Of a DNA stretch of 64,000 nt, positions 15,380 to 23,824 are shown one piece after another. The stretch spans positions 1 to 64,000 of the forward strand of contig CAMDCE010000002.1 of assembly GCA_945889625.1 (NCBI GenBank). Reading direction: 5' to 3'. The notes beneath the pieces are model-generated. The model was given only the letters and a program-made list of their open reading frames with translations, was not told the DNA's origin and did no database searches. The position numbers were made by a program, and so were the translations under genes. Each line of letters starts with the position of its first letter. Positions within the stretch are counted from its first letter, which is position 1. This stretch comes from Asaia bogorensis (GTDB lineage: Bacteria; Pseudomonadota; Alphaproteobacteria; Reyranellales; Reyranellaceae).

Positions 15380-15418
15380 GTCTCACCGTCTCAAACCCCG
15401 CCTGTGAGACGGTGAGAC
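15380..15418. repeat. GTCTCACC palindromic repeat, copy 2
   Basis: Arms GTCTCACCGTCTCA (15380-15393) and TGAGACGGTGAGAC (15405-15418). The sequence is identical to copy 1 over the shared core, including the loop, which points to recent duplication. Confidence 0.9.
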
Positions 15419-15424
15419 ACGTAT

Positions 15425-15523
15425 TGTCATCCTGAGCGCAGCGAAGGATCTCATGCCGGTTGCAAGCGGCGCTGAGGTCCTTCGCTTAAGCGCGGGGGTG
15501 ACCCCGCGCGACTCAGGACGACA
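15425..15523. repeat. TGTCRTCC dispersed element, copy 2
   Basis: Begins TGTCATCCTGAGCGCAGCGAAGGATCTC and ends CGCGACTCAGGACGACA. The CTTAAGCGCGGGGGTGACCCCGCGCG hairpin is shared almost base for base with copy 1 at 4768-4878. Confidence 0.8.
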
Positions 15524-15612
15524 GTTGCTCTTTGGTCCCTTGTCTCAGACAAAACGCGACTACCGCAACGATTGTTCTTGCTTTGTTCGCACGATTGGCC
15601 TAGATCGGAGTC

Positions 15613-16179
15613 ATGCCCGCCCGGCCGGCCCGGAGCCCCCTTGAGAGGGAGTTCCATCAAGCCCTGACCCTGGCGCGGGACCCTGAGCTGCAGGACTTCC
15701 TGACGGCCTGTCGCCGCGTGTCCGAGGGCCCGGACTATCTGGGCCGCGATTGGGGGATCGACTTCGTCGAGTTCTCGCGCGCTTTCTACCAGCCGCAACG
15801 GCCGCACGGCGACGTGGCGCTGATCGAGCCGGTGGTCGAGAACGGCGAGCTGTTCGATCTCGTGGCCTGTCGGCTCAAGGACCGGCGCACCGCCACGCGT
15901 CACGGAATTGCAGGTGCGTTGGGCGAGGACTGGATCGGCTTTTGCGCCGAGGACGGCAGCCGGCTCACGCTGCTGTCCGATCCGCTGACCTGGATTCGCC
16001 TCAAGCGGCAAGGCGCGGTGATCCTCGACTGGACGCAAACGGAATTCATCCTCGACGGCGTCCAATCGATCCTGTGCGACAGCCGCTCGCTCGCCCAGCG
16101 CGTCCACGACACCACCCGGCGGATGGCCTGGCCACCCCGCCTCAATTTTCTCCAGAGGAGTACGCGACATGCCGCCTGA
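15613..16179 (+). CDS. hypothetical protein, partner of RepA-like ATPase
   Basis: A 188-residue protein of no family I can name. It is soluble, with a helical N-terminus (LEREFHQALTLARDPELQDFLTACRR) and a mixed alpha/beta remainder containing GRDWGIDFVEF, ENGELFDLVACRLKDRRTATR and a short ILDWTQTEFILDG strand pair. It overlaps the ATPase gene downstream by 11 bases, so the two form one operon. In mobile-element loci such a protein beside a RepA-type ATPase often binds the ATPase or processes DNA, but nothing here proves it. The operon is bracketed by GTCTCACC palindromes. Confidence 0.6.
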   Translation: MPARPARSPLEREFHQALTLARDPELQDFLTACRRVSEGPDYLGRDWGIDFVEFSRAFYQPQRPHGDVALIEPVVENGELFDLVACRLKDRRTATRHGIAGALGEDWIGFCAEDGSRLTLLSDPLTWIRLKRQGAVILDWTQTEFILDGVQSILCDSRSLAQRVHDTTRRMAWPPRLNFLQRSTRHAA

Positions 16180-17122
16180 AGCCATCCCCCAGCCGATCAT
16201 CGTCGAGTTCGATCCCGATGCGCCCGACAACATCAGGCCGGTGAGCGTCAGCGCCGCCGAGCTGATCGTGGCGCACCTGCCGCCGCGCGAGCGGTTGGTC
16301 GATCCGATCCTGCCGGCCAAGGGGCTGGCCATGCTTTACGGCCCGCGCGGGCTGGGCAAGACGCATGTCGCGATGGGCATCGCCTGGGCCGCGGCGGCAG
16401 GCGGCCAGTTTCTCAGGTGGCATGCCGAGCAGCCGCGCCGCGTCTATTACGTCGACGGCGAGATGCCGGCGGCCGAGATGCAGGCGCGCCTGCGCCTGAT
16501 CGGCTCGGCGCCGCCGACGCTGCGCTTCCTGCTGGCCGACATGCAGGAAGGCCCCCTGCCCGACCTCGGCCGGCCGGAAGGCCAGGCGGTGCTGGAAAGC
16601 CTGTGGGACGAGCCGCCCGAGCTGCTGGTGATCGACAATCTCTCGAGCCTGGTGAGCAACGCGCGCGACAACGATGCGGAGAGCTGGTCGGTGATGCAGA
16701 GCTGGCTGCTGAAGCTGCGCCGCAGGGGCGTGTCGGTGCTGCTGGTCCATCACGCCGGCAAGGGCGGCCAGCAGCGCGGCACGAGCCGGCGCGAGGACGT
16801 GCTCGACATGGTGCTGGCGCTGCGCCGGCCGCCCGACTACGAGGCGAACCAGGGTGCGCGCTTCGAGGTCCATATCGAAAAAGCGCGCGGCCTGTTCGGC
16901 GACGCCACCGACCCGTTCGAGGCCCATCTGCAGGCCGACGCAATGGGCAACCCGGTGTGGTCGTGGAAGCCGGTGCGCGACGCCGAGTTCGGCCGCGCCG
17001 TCGACCTGTTCAACGACGGCATCAGCGCCGCCGACGCCGCCGAGGAGCTCGGCGTCTCCCGCGCCACGGCCTATCGGCTGCGCAAAAAGGCGATCGCCGA
17101 GGGGCATGTCATGGAGCGGTGA
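16169..17122 (+). CDS. AAA/RecA-fold ATPase, RepA-helicase-like, with C-terminal HTH
   Basis: 317 residues. A RecA-type core has Walker A GPRGLGKT (~57-64), a YYVDGEMP segment (~92-99) as in RepA/DnaB-like and AAA_25 proteins, Walker B ELLVIDNLSSL (~150-160) and a sensor-type LLVHHAGKGG (~191-200). The last 40 residues form a helix-turn-helix (SAADAAEELGVSRATAYRLRKKA). RSF1010-RepA-type ATPases drive replication of plasmids and integrative elements; the HTH suggests sequence-specific DNA binding by the same chain. No replication origin, integrase or relaxase lies nearby, so it may be a remnant or a stand-alone cassette. A palindromic repeat starts five bases after the stop. Confidence 0.8.
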   Translation: MPPEAIPQPIIVEFDPDAPDNIRPVSVSAAELIVAHLPPRERLVDPILPAKGLAMLYGPRGLGKTHVAMGIAWAAAAGGQFLRWHAEQPRRVYYVDGEMPAAEMQARLRLIGSAPPTLRFLLADMQEGPLPDLGRPEGQAVLESLWDEPPELLVIDNLSSLVSNARDNDAESWSVMQSWLLKLRRRGVSVLLVHHAGKGGQQRGTSRREDVLDMVLALRRPPDYEANQGARFEVHIEKARGLFGDATDPFEAHLQADAMGNPVWSWKPVRDAEFGRAVDLFNDGISAADAAEELGVSRATAYRLRKKAIAEGHVMER

Positions 17123-17126
17123 GGCT

Positions 17127-17165
17127 GTCTCACCGTCTCAAAGGGTGGGTTTGAGACGGTGAGAC
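17127..17165. repeat. GTCTCACC palindromic repeat, copy 3
   Basis: Perfect 16-bp arms GTCTCACCGTCTCAAA (17127-17142) and complement (17150-17165) around a 7-base GGGTGGG loop. It lies directly downstream of the RepA-like gene and could terminate its transcript, though no T-run follows. Confidence 0.9.
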
Positions 17166-17240
17166 TCCAGCTGCCGTAGGCCTTAGCCCTAAAGAACCGC
17201 GGGCGTTGAAGGGTGCCCCGCCGACGGATAGCCTCGCGAG

Positions 17241-17672
17241 ATGAGATGGTGCTGGATCAGTGGACTTTTGGCCTTATTGGCAGCGACAGGGGTTTGCGCC
17301 CAGGACAAGGCGCAGCTTTGCGCACAGGCTCAAACGGGATATCGAGAGGCATTGGCGCCCCTGCTTCCGCTGCGATCAATGAAGGTCGAAGCGGAGATTG
17401 CCGAACAGGCGAAGGGGGCGACCAATACATCACCGGCTGAGTACAGTCGCCTTATTGCCATCGAAATCGCAGGCGCCCAACTGGCGCTCCAATACATGCA
17501 ACTTGCGGGGTGCGAGCCGCCAACGCCAGCGCCCAATATCCACCGGGCCGAGCAGCAATCCTATGATTGCGCCTATAAAAACGTTGGCACGAAACTCGTC
17601 AATCCGAAGGCCAGCGCAGACTGTCCTGAGATGCGCAACCAAATGAATGACATCAAGGCCGGTCGACCCTAG
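17241..17672 (+). CDS. secreted hypothetical protein
   Basis: 143 residues with a signal peptide (RWCWISGLLALLAATGVCAQ, 2-21). The mature chain is helical with four cysteines (LCAQAQ, AGCEPP, YDCAY, ADCPEM) that could form two disulfides in the periplasm. Base composition and codon use look less GC-rich than the neighbours (TAT, AAT and CAA are frequent), which hints at a transferred gene. No family is recognised. It stands alone between a repeat and the convergent SRAP gene. Confidence 0.6.
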   Translation: MRWCWISGLLALLAATGVCAQDKAQLCAQAQTGYREALAPLLPLRSMKVEAEIAEQAKGATNTSPAEYSRLIAIEIAGAQLALQYMQLAGCEPPTPAPNIHRAEQQSYDCAYKNVGTKLVNPKASADCPEMRNQMNDIKAGRP

Positions 17673-17704
17673 CCCCTCGAGGGTATTGGCTTATGTGTGC
17701 CCCA

Positions 17705-18421
17705 TCAGGCCTTGCGGGATCTCGGCTTCTTCGGTTCCGGCGCTGCCTGCCAGTTCACGCCTTCCATGGTCCTCAGCACGGCCTTGGCCGTGGCCGGTGT
17801 TGCGTCGACTTCGCCCAGCCACGTCGACCAGGCGTCGTCGGCCAGGATCGCCGGCATGCGGGGATCGTCCTCCCGGGACTTCATCGTGCGGCGTATGAGC
17901 TGGTTGGCAGGCACTGTCGCCATGACGCACGCCAGCAGGGGGGCGGGCAGATCGGAGATCTCGAACCGCCGCCACACGAAGGCGAAGCCGCGCGGCTGGC
18001 CGTCCTTCGGGTCGATCGTCCATTGCCGGGTTTCCGTCCGGCCGCTCGGCTTGGTGACCTCTTCGCCTTCGTTGAAGGTGCGGAAGACGACGATGCCGCG
18101 CTGACCGGCGTGGAAGGGCGTGCGGAACGGCTCCTTGCCGTCGATGGTTTCCGATCGCGCGTGGATCGGCCGTGGCCGCCGCCAGTCCCTCGGGTCCGGG
18201 AAACCCCAGCGCATCCTGACCGCGCGCCGCGCGCGCGTTTCGGCATCCCAGACAATGACCGGCAACAAGCCGCCAACGCGATAGGTGACGATTTCGTCGT
18301 TGCTGCCGCCATCGTCCCCCTGGTCGCCGCCTTGTCCTTCGCCTCCGCCGCCCTCCGTGAGCGGCTGCGAAAACGTGACGACTTCGCGCCAGGATGCCAG
18401 GGCCGTGAATTTACCGCACAT
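17705..18421 (-). CDS. SRAP (YedK/HMCES)-family protein with altered active site
   Basis: A 238-residue SOS-response-associated peptidase-fold protein. Canonical members crosslink abasic sites in single-stranded DNA through Cys2. Here MCGKF keeps Cys2 and the RWGFPDP and ARSET motifs are clear, and the FNEGEE segment keeps an active-site-type Glu. The Asn of NAR.E is replaced by His (H87 in IHARSET). The His before RMP is replaced as well (DDPRMP, 185-190). A Gly/Glu/Asp-rich insert occupies residues ~22-42. It belongs to a divergent alphaproteobacterial branch; crosslinking activity is plausible through Cys2 but uncertain. No SOS box was identified upstream. Confidence 0.8.
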   Translation of the reverse strand: MCGKFTALASWREVVTFSQPLTEGGGGEGQGGDQGDDGGSNDEIVTYRVGGLLPVIVWDAETRARRAVRMRWGFPDPRDWRRPRPIHARSETIDGKEPFRTPFHAGQRGIVVFRTFNEGEEVTKPSGRTETRQWTIDPKDGQPRGFAFVWRRFEISDLPAPLLACVMATVPANQLIRRTMKSREDDPRMPAILADDAWSTWLGEVDATPATAKAVLRTMEGVNWQAAPEPKKPRSRKA

Positions 18422-18443
18422 GGCGCAACGCCATCATCGGCGC

Positions 18444-18722
18444 TCAGTCTATTGCCGGTGGTGAGGCCGACAAGGCAGCGTTGAACGGAGAGAAAGAGCG
18501 GCGGCCCGAATGAACATCATCAGAGGCAGGACTGTAGGTCCGGCCGCGACGCGGTTCGCCCAGCGGCCGGGCAAAGGGCCGCTCGAACTGCGGCTCCGGC
18601 GCGGGCGACGACTCGGGTGCGGCCAGCCGATTCGCGGCGCGTTGCTGGAAGACGGTCGCAGTGATGAACGTGGCGGCCAGCGCGGCGACCACAAGGAACA
18701 ATCCCAAGAAAAGGTGACGCAT
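18444..18722 (-). CDS. small membrane protein, hypothetical
   Basis: 92 residues with one hydrophobic segment (HLFLGLFLVVAALAATFITATVF, 3-25) and a Pro/Arg/Ser-rich soluble tail. It may be a single-pass membrane protein or an exported peptide. The start codon has only a weak GGGA before it and the C-terminal half is low complexity, so it may be spurious. It lies 22 bases upstream of the SRAP gene on the same strand. Confidence 0.35.
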   Translation of the reverse strand: MRHLFLGLFLVVAALAATFITATVFQQRAANRLAAPESSPAPEPQFERPFARPLGEPRRGRTYSPASDDVHSGRRSFSPFNAALSASPPAID

Positions 18723-18939
18723 TCCCGAACCGCCGTCTTCCGTGTGGAGGCGAGCCTACGCAATAGTCGCGGCGAGGTCGCCTGGTGATTATTGCACCGA
18801 TGCGCCCCAAGCCGGGCGTCGTCAGCTCTGGTTGAGGAGCCACAATAGAGCAGGATACGTACGAGGATACCGCCGAGAAACAATCCGCCGATGCATCCAT
18901 TGGCTGGCCAATGCGTTTGCGTTCGAACAGGAAAAGGGG

Positions 18940-19482
18940 ATGCGCATGCGGGTTCGGCTTCTCGGTCTTTTGGCGGCAACGGCACTTTTGCTGCCGAGTC
19001 CCGCCTTCGCCCAGTCGTCGTGGCTCTACGAGATTCGCGCCGGCGTGCTGGTCCACGACGTCCCCATCGTCGCCTGCTGTCGCACCGAGGACAGCGTCAG
19101 CCTGAACGCCGAGCTTGCCTTCGCGCCGTCGCTGCCGCTGTTCGGCGGCGCGATCCGGCCGGTTCTCGGCGGCTCCTTCACGCCGGGGGGCCAGACGAGC
19201 TTCGTCTATCTCGACGCCAGATGGGAATGGTCCGGCTCGCTGTTCTTCTTTGGCGTGGGCGTCGGTCCCGCGATCCAGACCGGCGACAACCTCTATGTCT
19301 CGAGCAGCGGCCACAAGGCGCTGGGCTCGCGCGTGCTGTTTCACATCCCGCTGGAGATCGGCATTCAGGTGACGCCGCAGCACCGCATCTCGGCCTACTA
19401 CGAGCACGTCTCCAACGGCTATACGTCGAGTCCCAATCCCGGCATGGACAATCTCGGCATCCGCCTGTCGCACCGGTTCTGA
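18940..19482 (+). CDS. acyloxyacyl hydrolase / PagL-type lipid A 3-O-deacylase
   Basis: An outer-membrane beta-barrel enzyme expected to remove the 3-O-linked acyl chain from lipid A. 180 residues with a signal peptide (ending PAFAQ, ~1-24), alternating beta strands and a C-terminal Phe typical of outer-membrane barrels. The PagL signature YYEHVSNGYTSSPNPGMDN is present, with the catalytic His156 and Ser158 pair. ATG 18940 has AAAAGGGG before it; ATG 18946 is an alternative. It is monocistronic, followed by a GTCTCACC palindrome 13 bases after the stop. Deacylation of lipid A is the family role; it is not shown for this protein. Confidence 0.8.
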   Translation: MRMRVRLLGLLAATALLLPSPAFAQSSWLYEIRAGVLVHDVPIVACCRTEDSVSLNAELAFAPSLPLFGGAIRPVLGGSFTPGGQTSFVYLDARWEWSGSLFFFGVGVGPAIQTGDNLYVSSSGHKALGSRVLFHIPLEIGIQVTPQHRISAYYEHVSNGYTSSPNPGMDNLGIRLSHRF

Positions 19483-19494
19483 ACGAAAAGAATC

Positions 19495-19534
19495 GTCTCA
19501 CCGGTCTCAAAGGCGGGGTTTGAGACGGTGAGAC
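19495..19534. repeat. GTCTCACC palindromic repeat, copy 4
   Basis: Left arm GTCTCACCGGTCTCAAA (19495-19511) has one extra G relative to its partner TTTGAGACGGTGAGAC (19519-19534), a single-base bulge. It lies just after the PagL-like gene. Confidence 0.9.
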
Positions 19535-19683
19535 TCGAGCCAGAGCGACACCTTGGACGATCTGGCTGTCCAAGAGGCTTCCTGGCGACACACGCAGACG
19601 TGATCGCACCCTTTGGCGCTGGCGAGCCGTTCTCGCAGAGGGTTACCCGGGACTGCGATCTTGCCGCTCGGGGTCATTCTGAT

Positions 19684-20394
19684 ATGGCCACAGCGGAGGA
19701 CGACGATGTCGAGATTTGCGCGATGACAACCCGGATATCCGTCGATCTCGACGTCCATCATGTCCCGCGCGGGATTTCCGACCGCGTCGCCTTTGGTTTC
19801 GTGAAGGTCCTGCGCTTTTGCGCCGACACCTTCTTCGCCAAGCGGTACGGCAACCGCGCCATCGTGCTGGAAACGGTGGCAGCCGTGCCGGGCATGGTGG
19901 GCGCCACGCTCAACCACCTCAAGTGCCTGCGCCGCATGAGTGAAGATCGCGGATGGATCCACACCTTGCTGGAGGAGGCCGAGAACGAGCGCATGCATCT
20001 CATGACGTTCATCGAGATCGCCAAGCCCAGTGCCTTCGAACGTTTCGTCGTGCTGCTCGTGCAAGGCGGCTTCTACAACGCCTTCTTCCTGCTCTATCTC
20101 GTCTCGGCCAGGACGGCACATCGCGTCGTCGGGTATTTCGAGGAAGAGGCGGTGATCAGCTATACGGAATGCCTGGCCGAGATCGATGCCGGGCGGCAGG
20201 CCAATGGACCGGCGCCCGCGATCGCCAGGCGCTATTGGGCGTTGGCGGATGACGCGACACTGCGCGACGTGGTCCTGGTGGTACGTGCCGACGAAGCCGG
20301 CCATCGCGATGTCAATCACCGCTTCGCCGACGAGCTGTCCGGCCGGCGGCCGGCTGCGGCCCTGGCTCCGGCCGGACTGAAGAATGCCGCCTGA
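19684..20394 (+). CDS. alternative oxidase (AOX)
   Basis: A di-iron ubiquinol oxidase that passes electrons from quinol to oxygen without pumping protons and resists cyanide and NO. 236 residues. All four iron-ligand motifs are present: [39 protein letters not shown] and [15 protein letters not shown] hydrophobic stretch ([20 protein letters not shown]) would sit monotopically on the inner membrane. The start could be ATG 19684 or ATG 19723; neither has a strong ribosome site. The DUF1971 gene starts within two bases of the stop, so the two are likely co-expressed. AOX is uncommon in bacteria and mostly found in alphaproteobacteria. Confidence 0.92.
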   Translation: MATAEDDDVEICAMTTRISVDLDVHHVPRGISDRVAFGFVKVLRFCADTFFAKRYGNRAIVLETVAAVPGMVGATLNHLKCLRRMSEDRGWIHTLLEEAENERMHLMTFIEIAKPSAFERFVVLLVQGGFYNAFFLLYLVSARTAHRVVGYFEEEAVISYTECLAEIDAGRQANGPAPAIARRYWALADDATLRDVVLVVRADEAGHRDVNHRFADELSGRRPAAALAPAGLKNAA

Positions 20395-20395
20395 C

Positions 20396-20707
20396 ATGCC
20401 AGAAGGCTTGCCGGACGGGCTTGTGCCCTACAAGCGAACTCCGGTCTTCGACCAGACCAGCCTTCCCGCCGGGCTTCGCCGCGCGCACCGTACCAAGCCC
20501 GGAGTCTGGGGAATCATCCACGTTCTCGAAGGCCAGCTGCGCTACCGCATCCTCGATCCGGCCAGCGAACGGATATTGTCCGTCGATTGCCCCGGACTTG
20601 TCCGGCCCGAGCAATCGCACGAAGTGGAGCCCCTCGGTCCGGTGCGGTTCTTCGTTGAATTCCACGCCGCCAAGGATGTCGCGGGGGCGCCTGGCGCCGC
20701 TCCCTGA
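20396..20707 (+). CDS. DUF1971 / TehB-N-like cupin-type protein
   Basis: A 103-residue small beta-barrel protein. It reads MPEGLPDGLVPYKRTPVF, then AGLRRAHRTKPGVWGIIHVLEGQLRYRI, then PEQSHEVEPLGPVRFFVEF, the whole DUF1971 pattern also found at the N-terminus of some TehB tellurite-resistance proteins. The two His positions and the Gly-rich turn suggest a small cupin that could bind metal or an effector. It follows the oxidase gene directly. DUF1971 genes often sit beside NO- or oxygen-stress genes, so a stress-linked role is inferred, not shown. Confidence 0.8.
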   Translation: MPEGLPDGLVPYKRTPVFDQTSLPAGLRRAHRTKPGVWGIIHVLEGQLRYRILDPASERILSVDCPGLVRPEQSHEVEPLGPVRFFVEFHAAKDVAGAPGAAP

Positions 20708-20874
20708 AGAACGCCCGCGGCGGCTCGCCCGCCTCCCGCTCGACCTCGGCTGGGCCGCAGTGCGAGAAGCGCCCCTTCCGCCTCGTCACAAGACGGATGT
20801 AGCCTGTTGCCGCGGGGCGCCCCGTTGGATTGCATGTCGGCGCCGTAGCGCAAAAAAACTGTGGAGGGAGCATC

Positions 20875-21852
20875 ATGAAATTTCCCCGCCGTGCATTCAT
20901 GCCTCTGGCCGTGGGTGCTGCTGCGTTGCCGGTCCTGTCCGGCGTTGCGCGGGCACAAGCCTATCCGTCAAAGACGGCACGCATCGTCGTCGGCTTTCCC
21001 GCCGGCGGGGCGACCGACATCATGGCGCGCCTGATGGGTGATTGGCTGACGCAGCGCCTCGGCCAGCAATTCATCGTCGACAACAAGCCCGGCGCCAGCG
21101 GCAACATCGGAGTCGATACGGTCGCCAAGTCGCCCCCGGATGGCTACACGCTGCTGACCGTCGTGACCCCGGTCGCGATCAATCCCTCGCTCTTCAACAA
21201 TCTCCCCTTCGACTTCATGCGGGACTTCGCGCCGGTCATCTACCTGGCGCGGCTGGCCTACGTCGTCGTGGTGAATCCGTCGGTCCCCGCCGCGACGCTC
21301 CCCGAGCTCATCGCCTATGCCAAGGCCAACCCGGGCAAGATCAACTACGGGTCGGCCGGCGCCGGCACGCCGCAGAACATCACCTGCGAGCTCTTCAAGA
21401 TGATGAGCGGGGTGAATCTGGTCCACGTCCCGTACAAGGGCGGCGCGCCTGCGGTCGCCGATCTGGTCGCCGGCCACGTCCAGGTGATTTTCGCTCCGGT
21501 GTCGGAGGCGATCCCACACATCAAGGCCGGCAAGCTGCGCGCGCTGGCGGTGACGCCCGCCAAGCGTCTGGAGGTGTTTCCAGACGTTCCATCGGTGGGG
21601 GAATTCTTGCCTGGTTATGAGGCCACCGGTTTTGCCGGTATCGGCGTGCCCAAGGGCACCCCGGCCGAGATCATCAATCTGCTGAACAAGGAGCTCAATG
21701 CCGGCCTCGCCGACGCCAAGATCAAGGCCCGGATCGAAGAGCTGGGCGGCACGGTGATCGGCGGCTCGCCGGCGGAATTCGGGACGATCATCGCGGAGGC
21801 CACCGAAAAGTGGGCGAAGGTGATCAAGTTCGCGGGCATCAAGGCCGAATAG
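20875..21852 (+). CDS. tripartite tricarboxylate transporter (TTT) receptor, Bug family
   Basis: A periplasmic solute receptor of the TctC/Bug type, 325 residues. Signal peptide 1-22 (KFPRRAFMPLAVGAAALPVLSGVARAQ; the RR pair might allow Tat export). The family blocks are clear: VVGFPAGGATDIMARL, FIVDNKPGASGNIG, VAKSPPDGYTLL and the INYGSAGAGTPQN carboxylate-binding loop. GTGGAGGGAG precedes the ATG. There are no TctA/TctB membrane genes nearby, as is usual for the many orphan Bug proteins. Ligand unknown, typically a mono- or dicarboxylate or an aromatic acid. Confidence 0.92.
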   Translation: MKFPRRAFMPLAVGAAALPVLSGVARAQAYPSKTARIVVGFPAGGATDIMARLMGDWLTQRLGQQFIVDNKPGASGNIGVDTVAKSPPDGYTLLTVVTPVAINPSLFNNLPFDFMRDFAPVIYLARLAYVVVVNPSVPAATLPELIAYAKANPGKINYGSAGAGTPQNITCELFKMMSGVNLVHVPYKGGAPAVADLVAGHVQVIFAPVSEAIPHIKAGKLRALAVTPAKRLEVFPDVPSVGEFLPGYEATGFAGIGVPKGTPAEIINLLNKELNAGLADAKIKARIEELGGTVIGGSPAEFGTIIAEATEKWAKVIKFAGIKAE

Positions 21853-21941
21853 GGCGGGTCGCCGGCGGATTCCAATCTTATCCGTTTCGCGGGGCGTGCC
21901 GTGTCTTTAGGCTCCGGGCCACGAACGGGGAGAAATCATTG

Positions 21942-23768
21942 GTGCGTGAGCAACGGCGGCTTGCAGCGATTCTGGCCGCCGACATGGTTGGCTATTCGCG
22001 GCAGATGGGCCGCGACGAGAGCGGCACCCTGGCGCGCCTCAAGACCTATCGCGGCGAGCTGTTCGAGCCCGCGCTCGCCCGCAACGGCGGCCGCCTCGTC
22101 AAGCTGACGGGCGACGGCGCGCTCGCGGTCTTTGGCAGCGCCGTGGACTCCCTCCGCGCAGCGATCGAGTTTCAACAGGCCGTCGCCGAGGCCAACCTCG
22201 CCCGGCCCGAGGGCGACCGGATCGTCTTCCGCATCGGCCTGCATCTTGGCGACCTGATCGTCGACGGCGACGACTTCTATGGCGACGGCGTGAACATCGC
22301 CGCCCGACTCGAGTCGCAGGCCTCGGTGGGCGGGATCCTGGTTTCCGGCGCCCTCCACGATGCCGTGGCCGGCAAGCTCAAGACACAGCTCCATGAACTC
22401 GGCCCTCTGTCCCTGAAAAACATCGAGCGGCCGGTGCTGGCCTTCCGCGCCGATTGGCGTGGCGAGGATTGGCCGCCCCCAACATCGTCACCAACATCGC
22501 CTTCGGCATCGGCATCGGCGTCGGGCGCTCGCGCGTCGGCGCTGGACGCGATTCCCGAGAAGGCCAACCCGCCGCGCCTGTCGGCCGTCGTTCTGCCTTT
22601 TGCCAATATCGGCGGCGACCCCGAGCAGGAGTATTTCGTCGATGGCGTGACGGAGAGCCTCACCACCGACCTGTCGCGCATGGCGGGCATGCTGGTGATC
22701 GGCTGCAACACGGCCTTCACCTACAAGGGCAAACACGTCGACCTGAAGCAGGTCGGCCGCGAGTTGGGCGTCCGCTATGTCCTGGAAGGCTCCGTGCAAC
22801 GCAGCGGCAACCGCATGCGCGTCAATGCGCAGCTGATCGACGCGGCCTCGGGCGGCCACATCTGGGCCGAACGCTTCGACAAGCCCCTCGCCGATCTCTT
22901 CGACATGCAGGACGAGATCGTGGCGCGACTTGCCAGCCAGCTGGGCGCGCAACTCATCACCGCCGAGGCGCGGCGTGCCGAGAAAGCGCCGAATCCGGAT
23001 TCCCTCGATCTTTACTTTCAGGGCATGGCCTCGGTGGCCCGGGGCAACACGCCGGAGAATCTCGCGCGCGCGACGGACTATTTCCAGCGCGCCCTGGCGC
23101 TCGATCCCGGCAACATCGAAGCTTTGGCGAACGCAGCCTTCGTGGACACCCTCCGGGCCTCGATTTTCTCCAGCACCGAGCGCGCCGCCCAGTTCGCCGC
23201 AGCCGAGGCGGCGTTGGCGAAGGTCCTCTCGCTGGCGCCCGAGCACGCCCTTGCCCATGTCTGTCTCGGCCTGGCGCAGATCCAGACGAATCGCCCCGCG
23301 GCGGGCATCGCCCAATGCGAGCGCGCGCTGGCTCTCGACCCCAATCTTGCGAGCGCCCATGCCGGCATCGGTATGGCGCAATATTGCATCGGCCGCGGCG
23401 AGGAAACCGAGGCGCATGTCCAGCAGGCGCTGCGCCTCAGCCCGCGCGACAGCAACGCCTATCTCTGGATGTCCATCGCCGGCGTCGCCAAGCTCTTCAC
23501 CCGACGCAACGAGGAAGCGATCGCCCGCTTCCGCCGCTCCCTCGAAATGAACCGCAACAATCCCAACACGCTCTTCATGATGGCGGCCGCCCTGGCCGAA
23601 CTGGACCGGATCGAGGAGGCCAAGGCCGCCGTCCAGGCGGGTCTCGTCTTCGCGCCGATGTTCAACGTGCGGCGGTACCGGACCAGCGCCTTCAGCGACC
23701 ATCCGGACTATCTGGCGCAGCGCGAACGGGTGATCGCCGGCCTGCTCAAGGCCGGACTGCCGGAATAG
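21942..23768 (+). CDS. class III adenylate cyclase with TolB-like and TPR domains
   Basis: 608 residues in three parts. The cyclase catalytic domain (1-175) has the two metal Asps in AADMVGYSRQM (~14) and LTGDGALAVF (~57-60) and LHLGDLIVDGDDFYGDGVNIAARLE. A linker is followed by a TolB-like FlgO-type segment (VLPFANIGGDPEQEYFVDGVTESLTTDLSRM, ~215-247). From ~350 on are tetratricopeptide repeats (the A.LALDPNLASAHAGIG pattern). This architecture is common in rhizobia and relatives and makes cAMP under protein-protein control. The GTG start at 21942 has GGGGAGA upstream and gives the conserved REQRRLAAILAAD opening. Confidence 0.9.
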   Translation: MREQRRLAAILAADMVGYSRQMGRDESGTLARLKTYRGELFEPALARNGGRLVKLTGDGALAVFGSAVDSLRAAIEFQQAVAEANLARPEGDRIVFRIGLHLGDLIVDGDDFYGDGVNIAARLESQASVGGILVSGALHDAVAGKLKTQLHELGPLSLKNIERPVLAFRADWRGEDWPPPTSSPTSPSASASASGARASALDAIPEKANPPRLSAVVLPFANIGGDPEQEYFVDGVTESLTTDLSRMAGMLVIGCNTAFTYKGKHVDLKQVGRELGVRYVLEGSVQRSGNRMRVNAQLIDAASGGHIWAERFDKPLADLFDMQDEIVARLASQLGAQLITAEARRAEKAPNPDSLDLYFQGMASVARGNTPENLARATDYFQRALALDPGNIEALANAAFVDTLRASIFSSTERAAQFAAAEAALAKVLSLAPEHALAHVCLGLAQIQTNRPAAGIAQCERALALDPNLASAHAGIGMAQYCIGRGEETEAHVQQALRLSPRDSNAYLWMSIAGVAKLFTRRNEEAIARFRRSLEMNRNNPNTLFMMAAALAELDRIEEAKAAVQAGLVFAPMFNVRRYRTSAFSDHPDYLAQRERVIAGLLKAGLPE

Positions 23769-23824
23769 TCGGCGTCAAGGCTGAATAGGGCGCCACCCTG
23801 CTCCCCGCGTTACCAACTCGGCTG

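Larger units (their letters stand above)
15182..15612. repeat. 431-bp intergenic repeat cluster
   Basis: No gene is visible here. It is built of four palindromic pieces in order: a GTCTCACC palindrome (15196-15238), a CCTCACCCTGAGGAG...CTCCTCAGGATGAGG inverted repeat (15241-15344), a second identical GTCTCACC palindrome (15380-15418) and a TGTCRTCC element (15425-15523). About 90 bases of ordinary sequence then lead to the next gene. Three unrelated repeat families side by side mark a preferred landing site. Confidence 0.85.

Noticed and set aside
15182..15612. CRISPR array
   Set aside because: The repeats are palindromic but few, not evenly spaced, and belong to different families; no cas genes are near.
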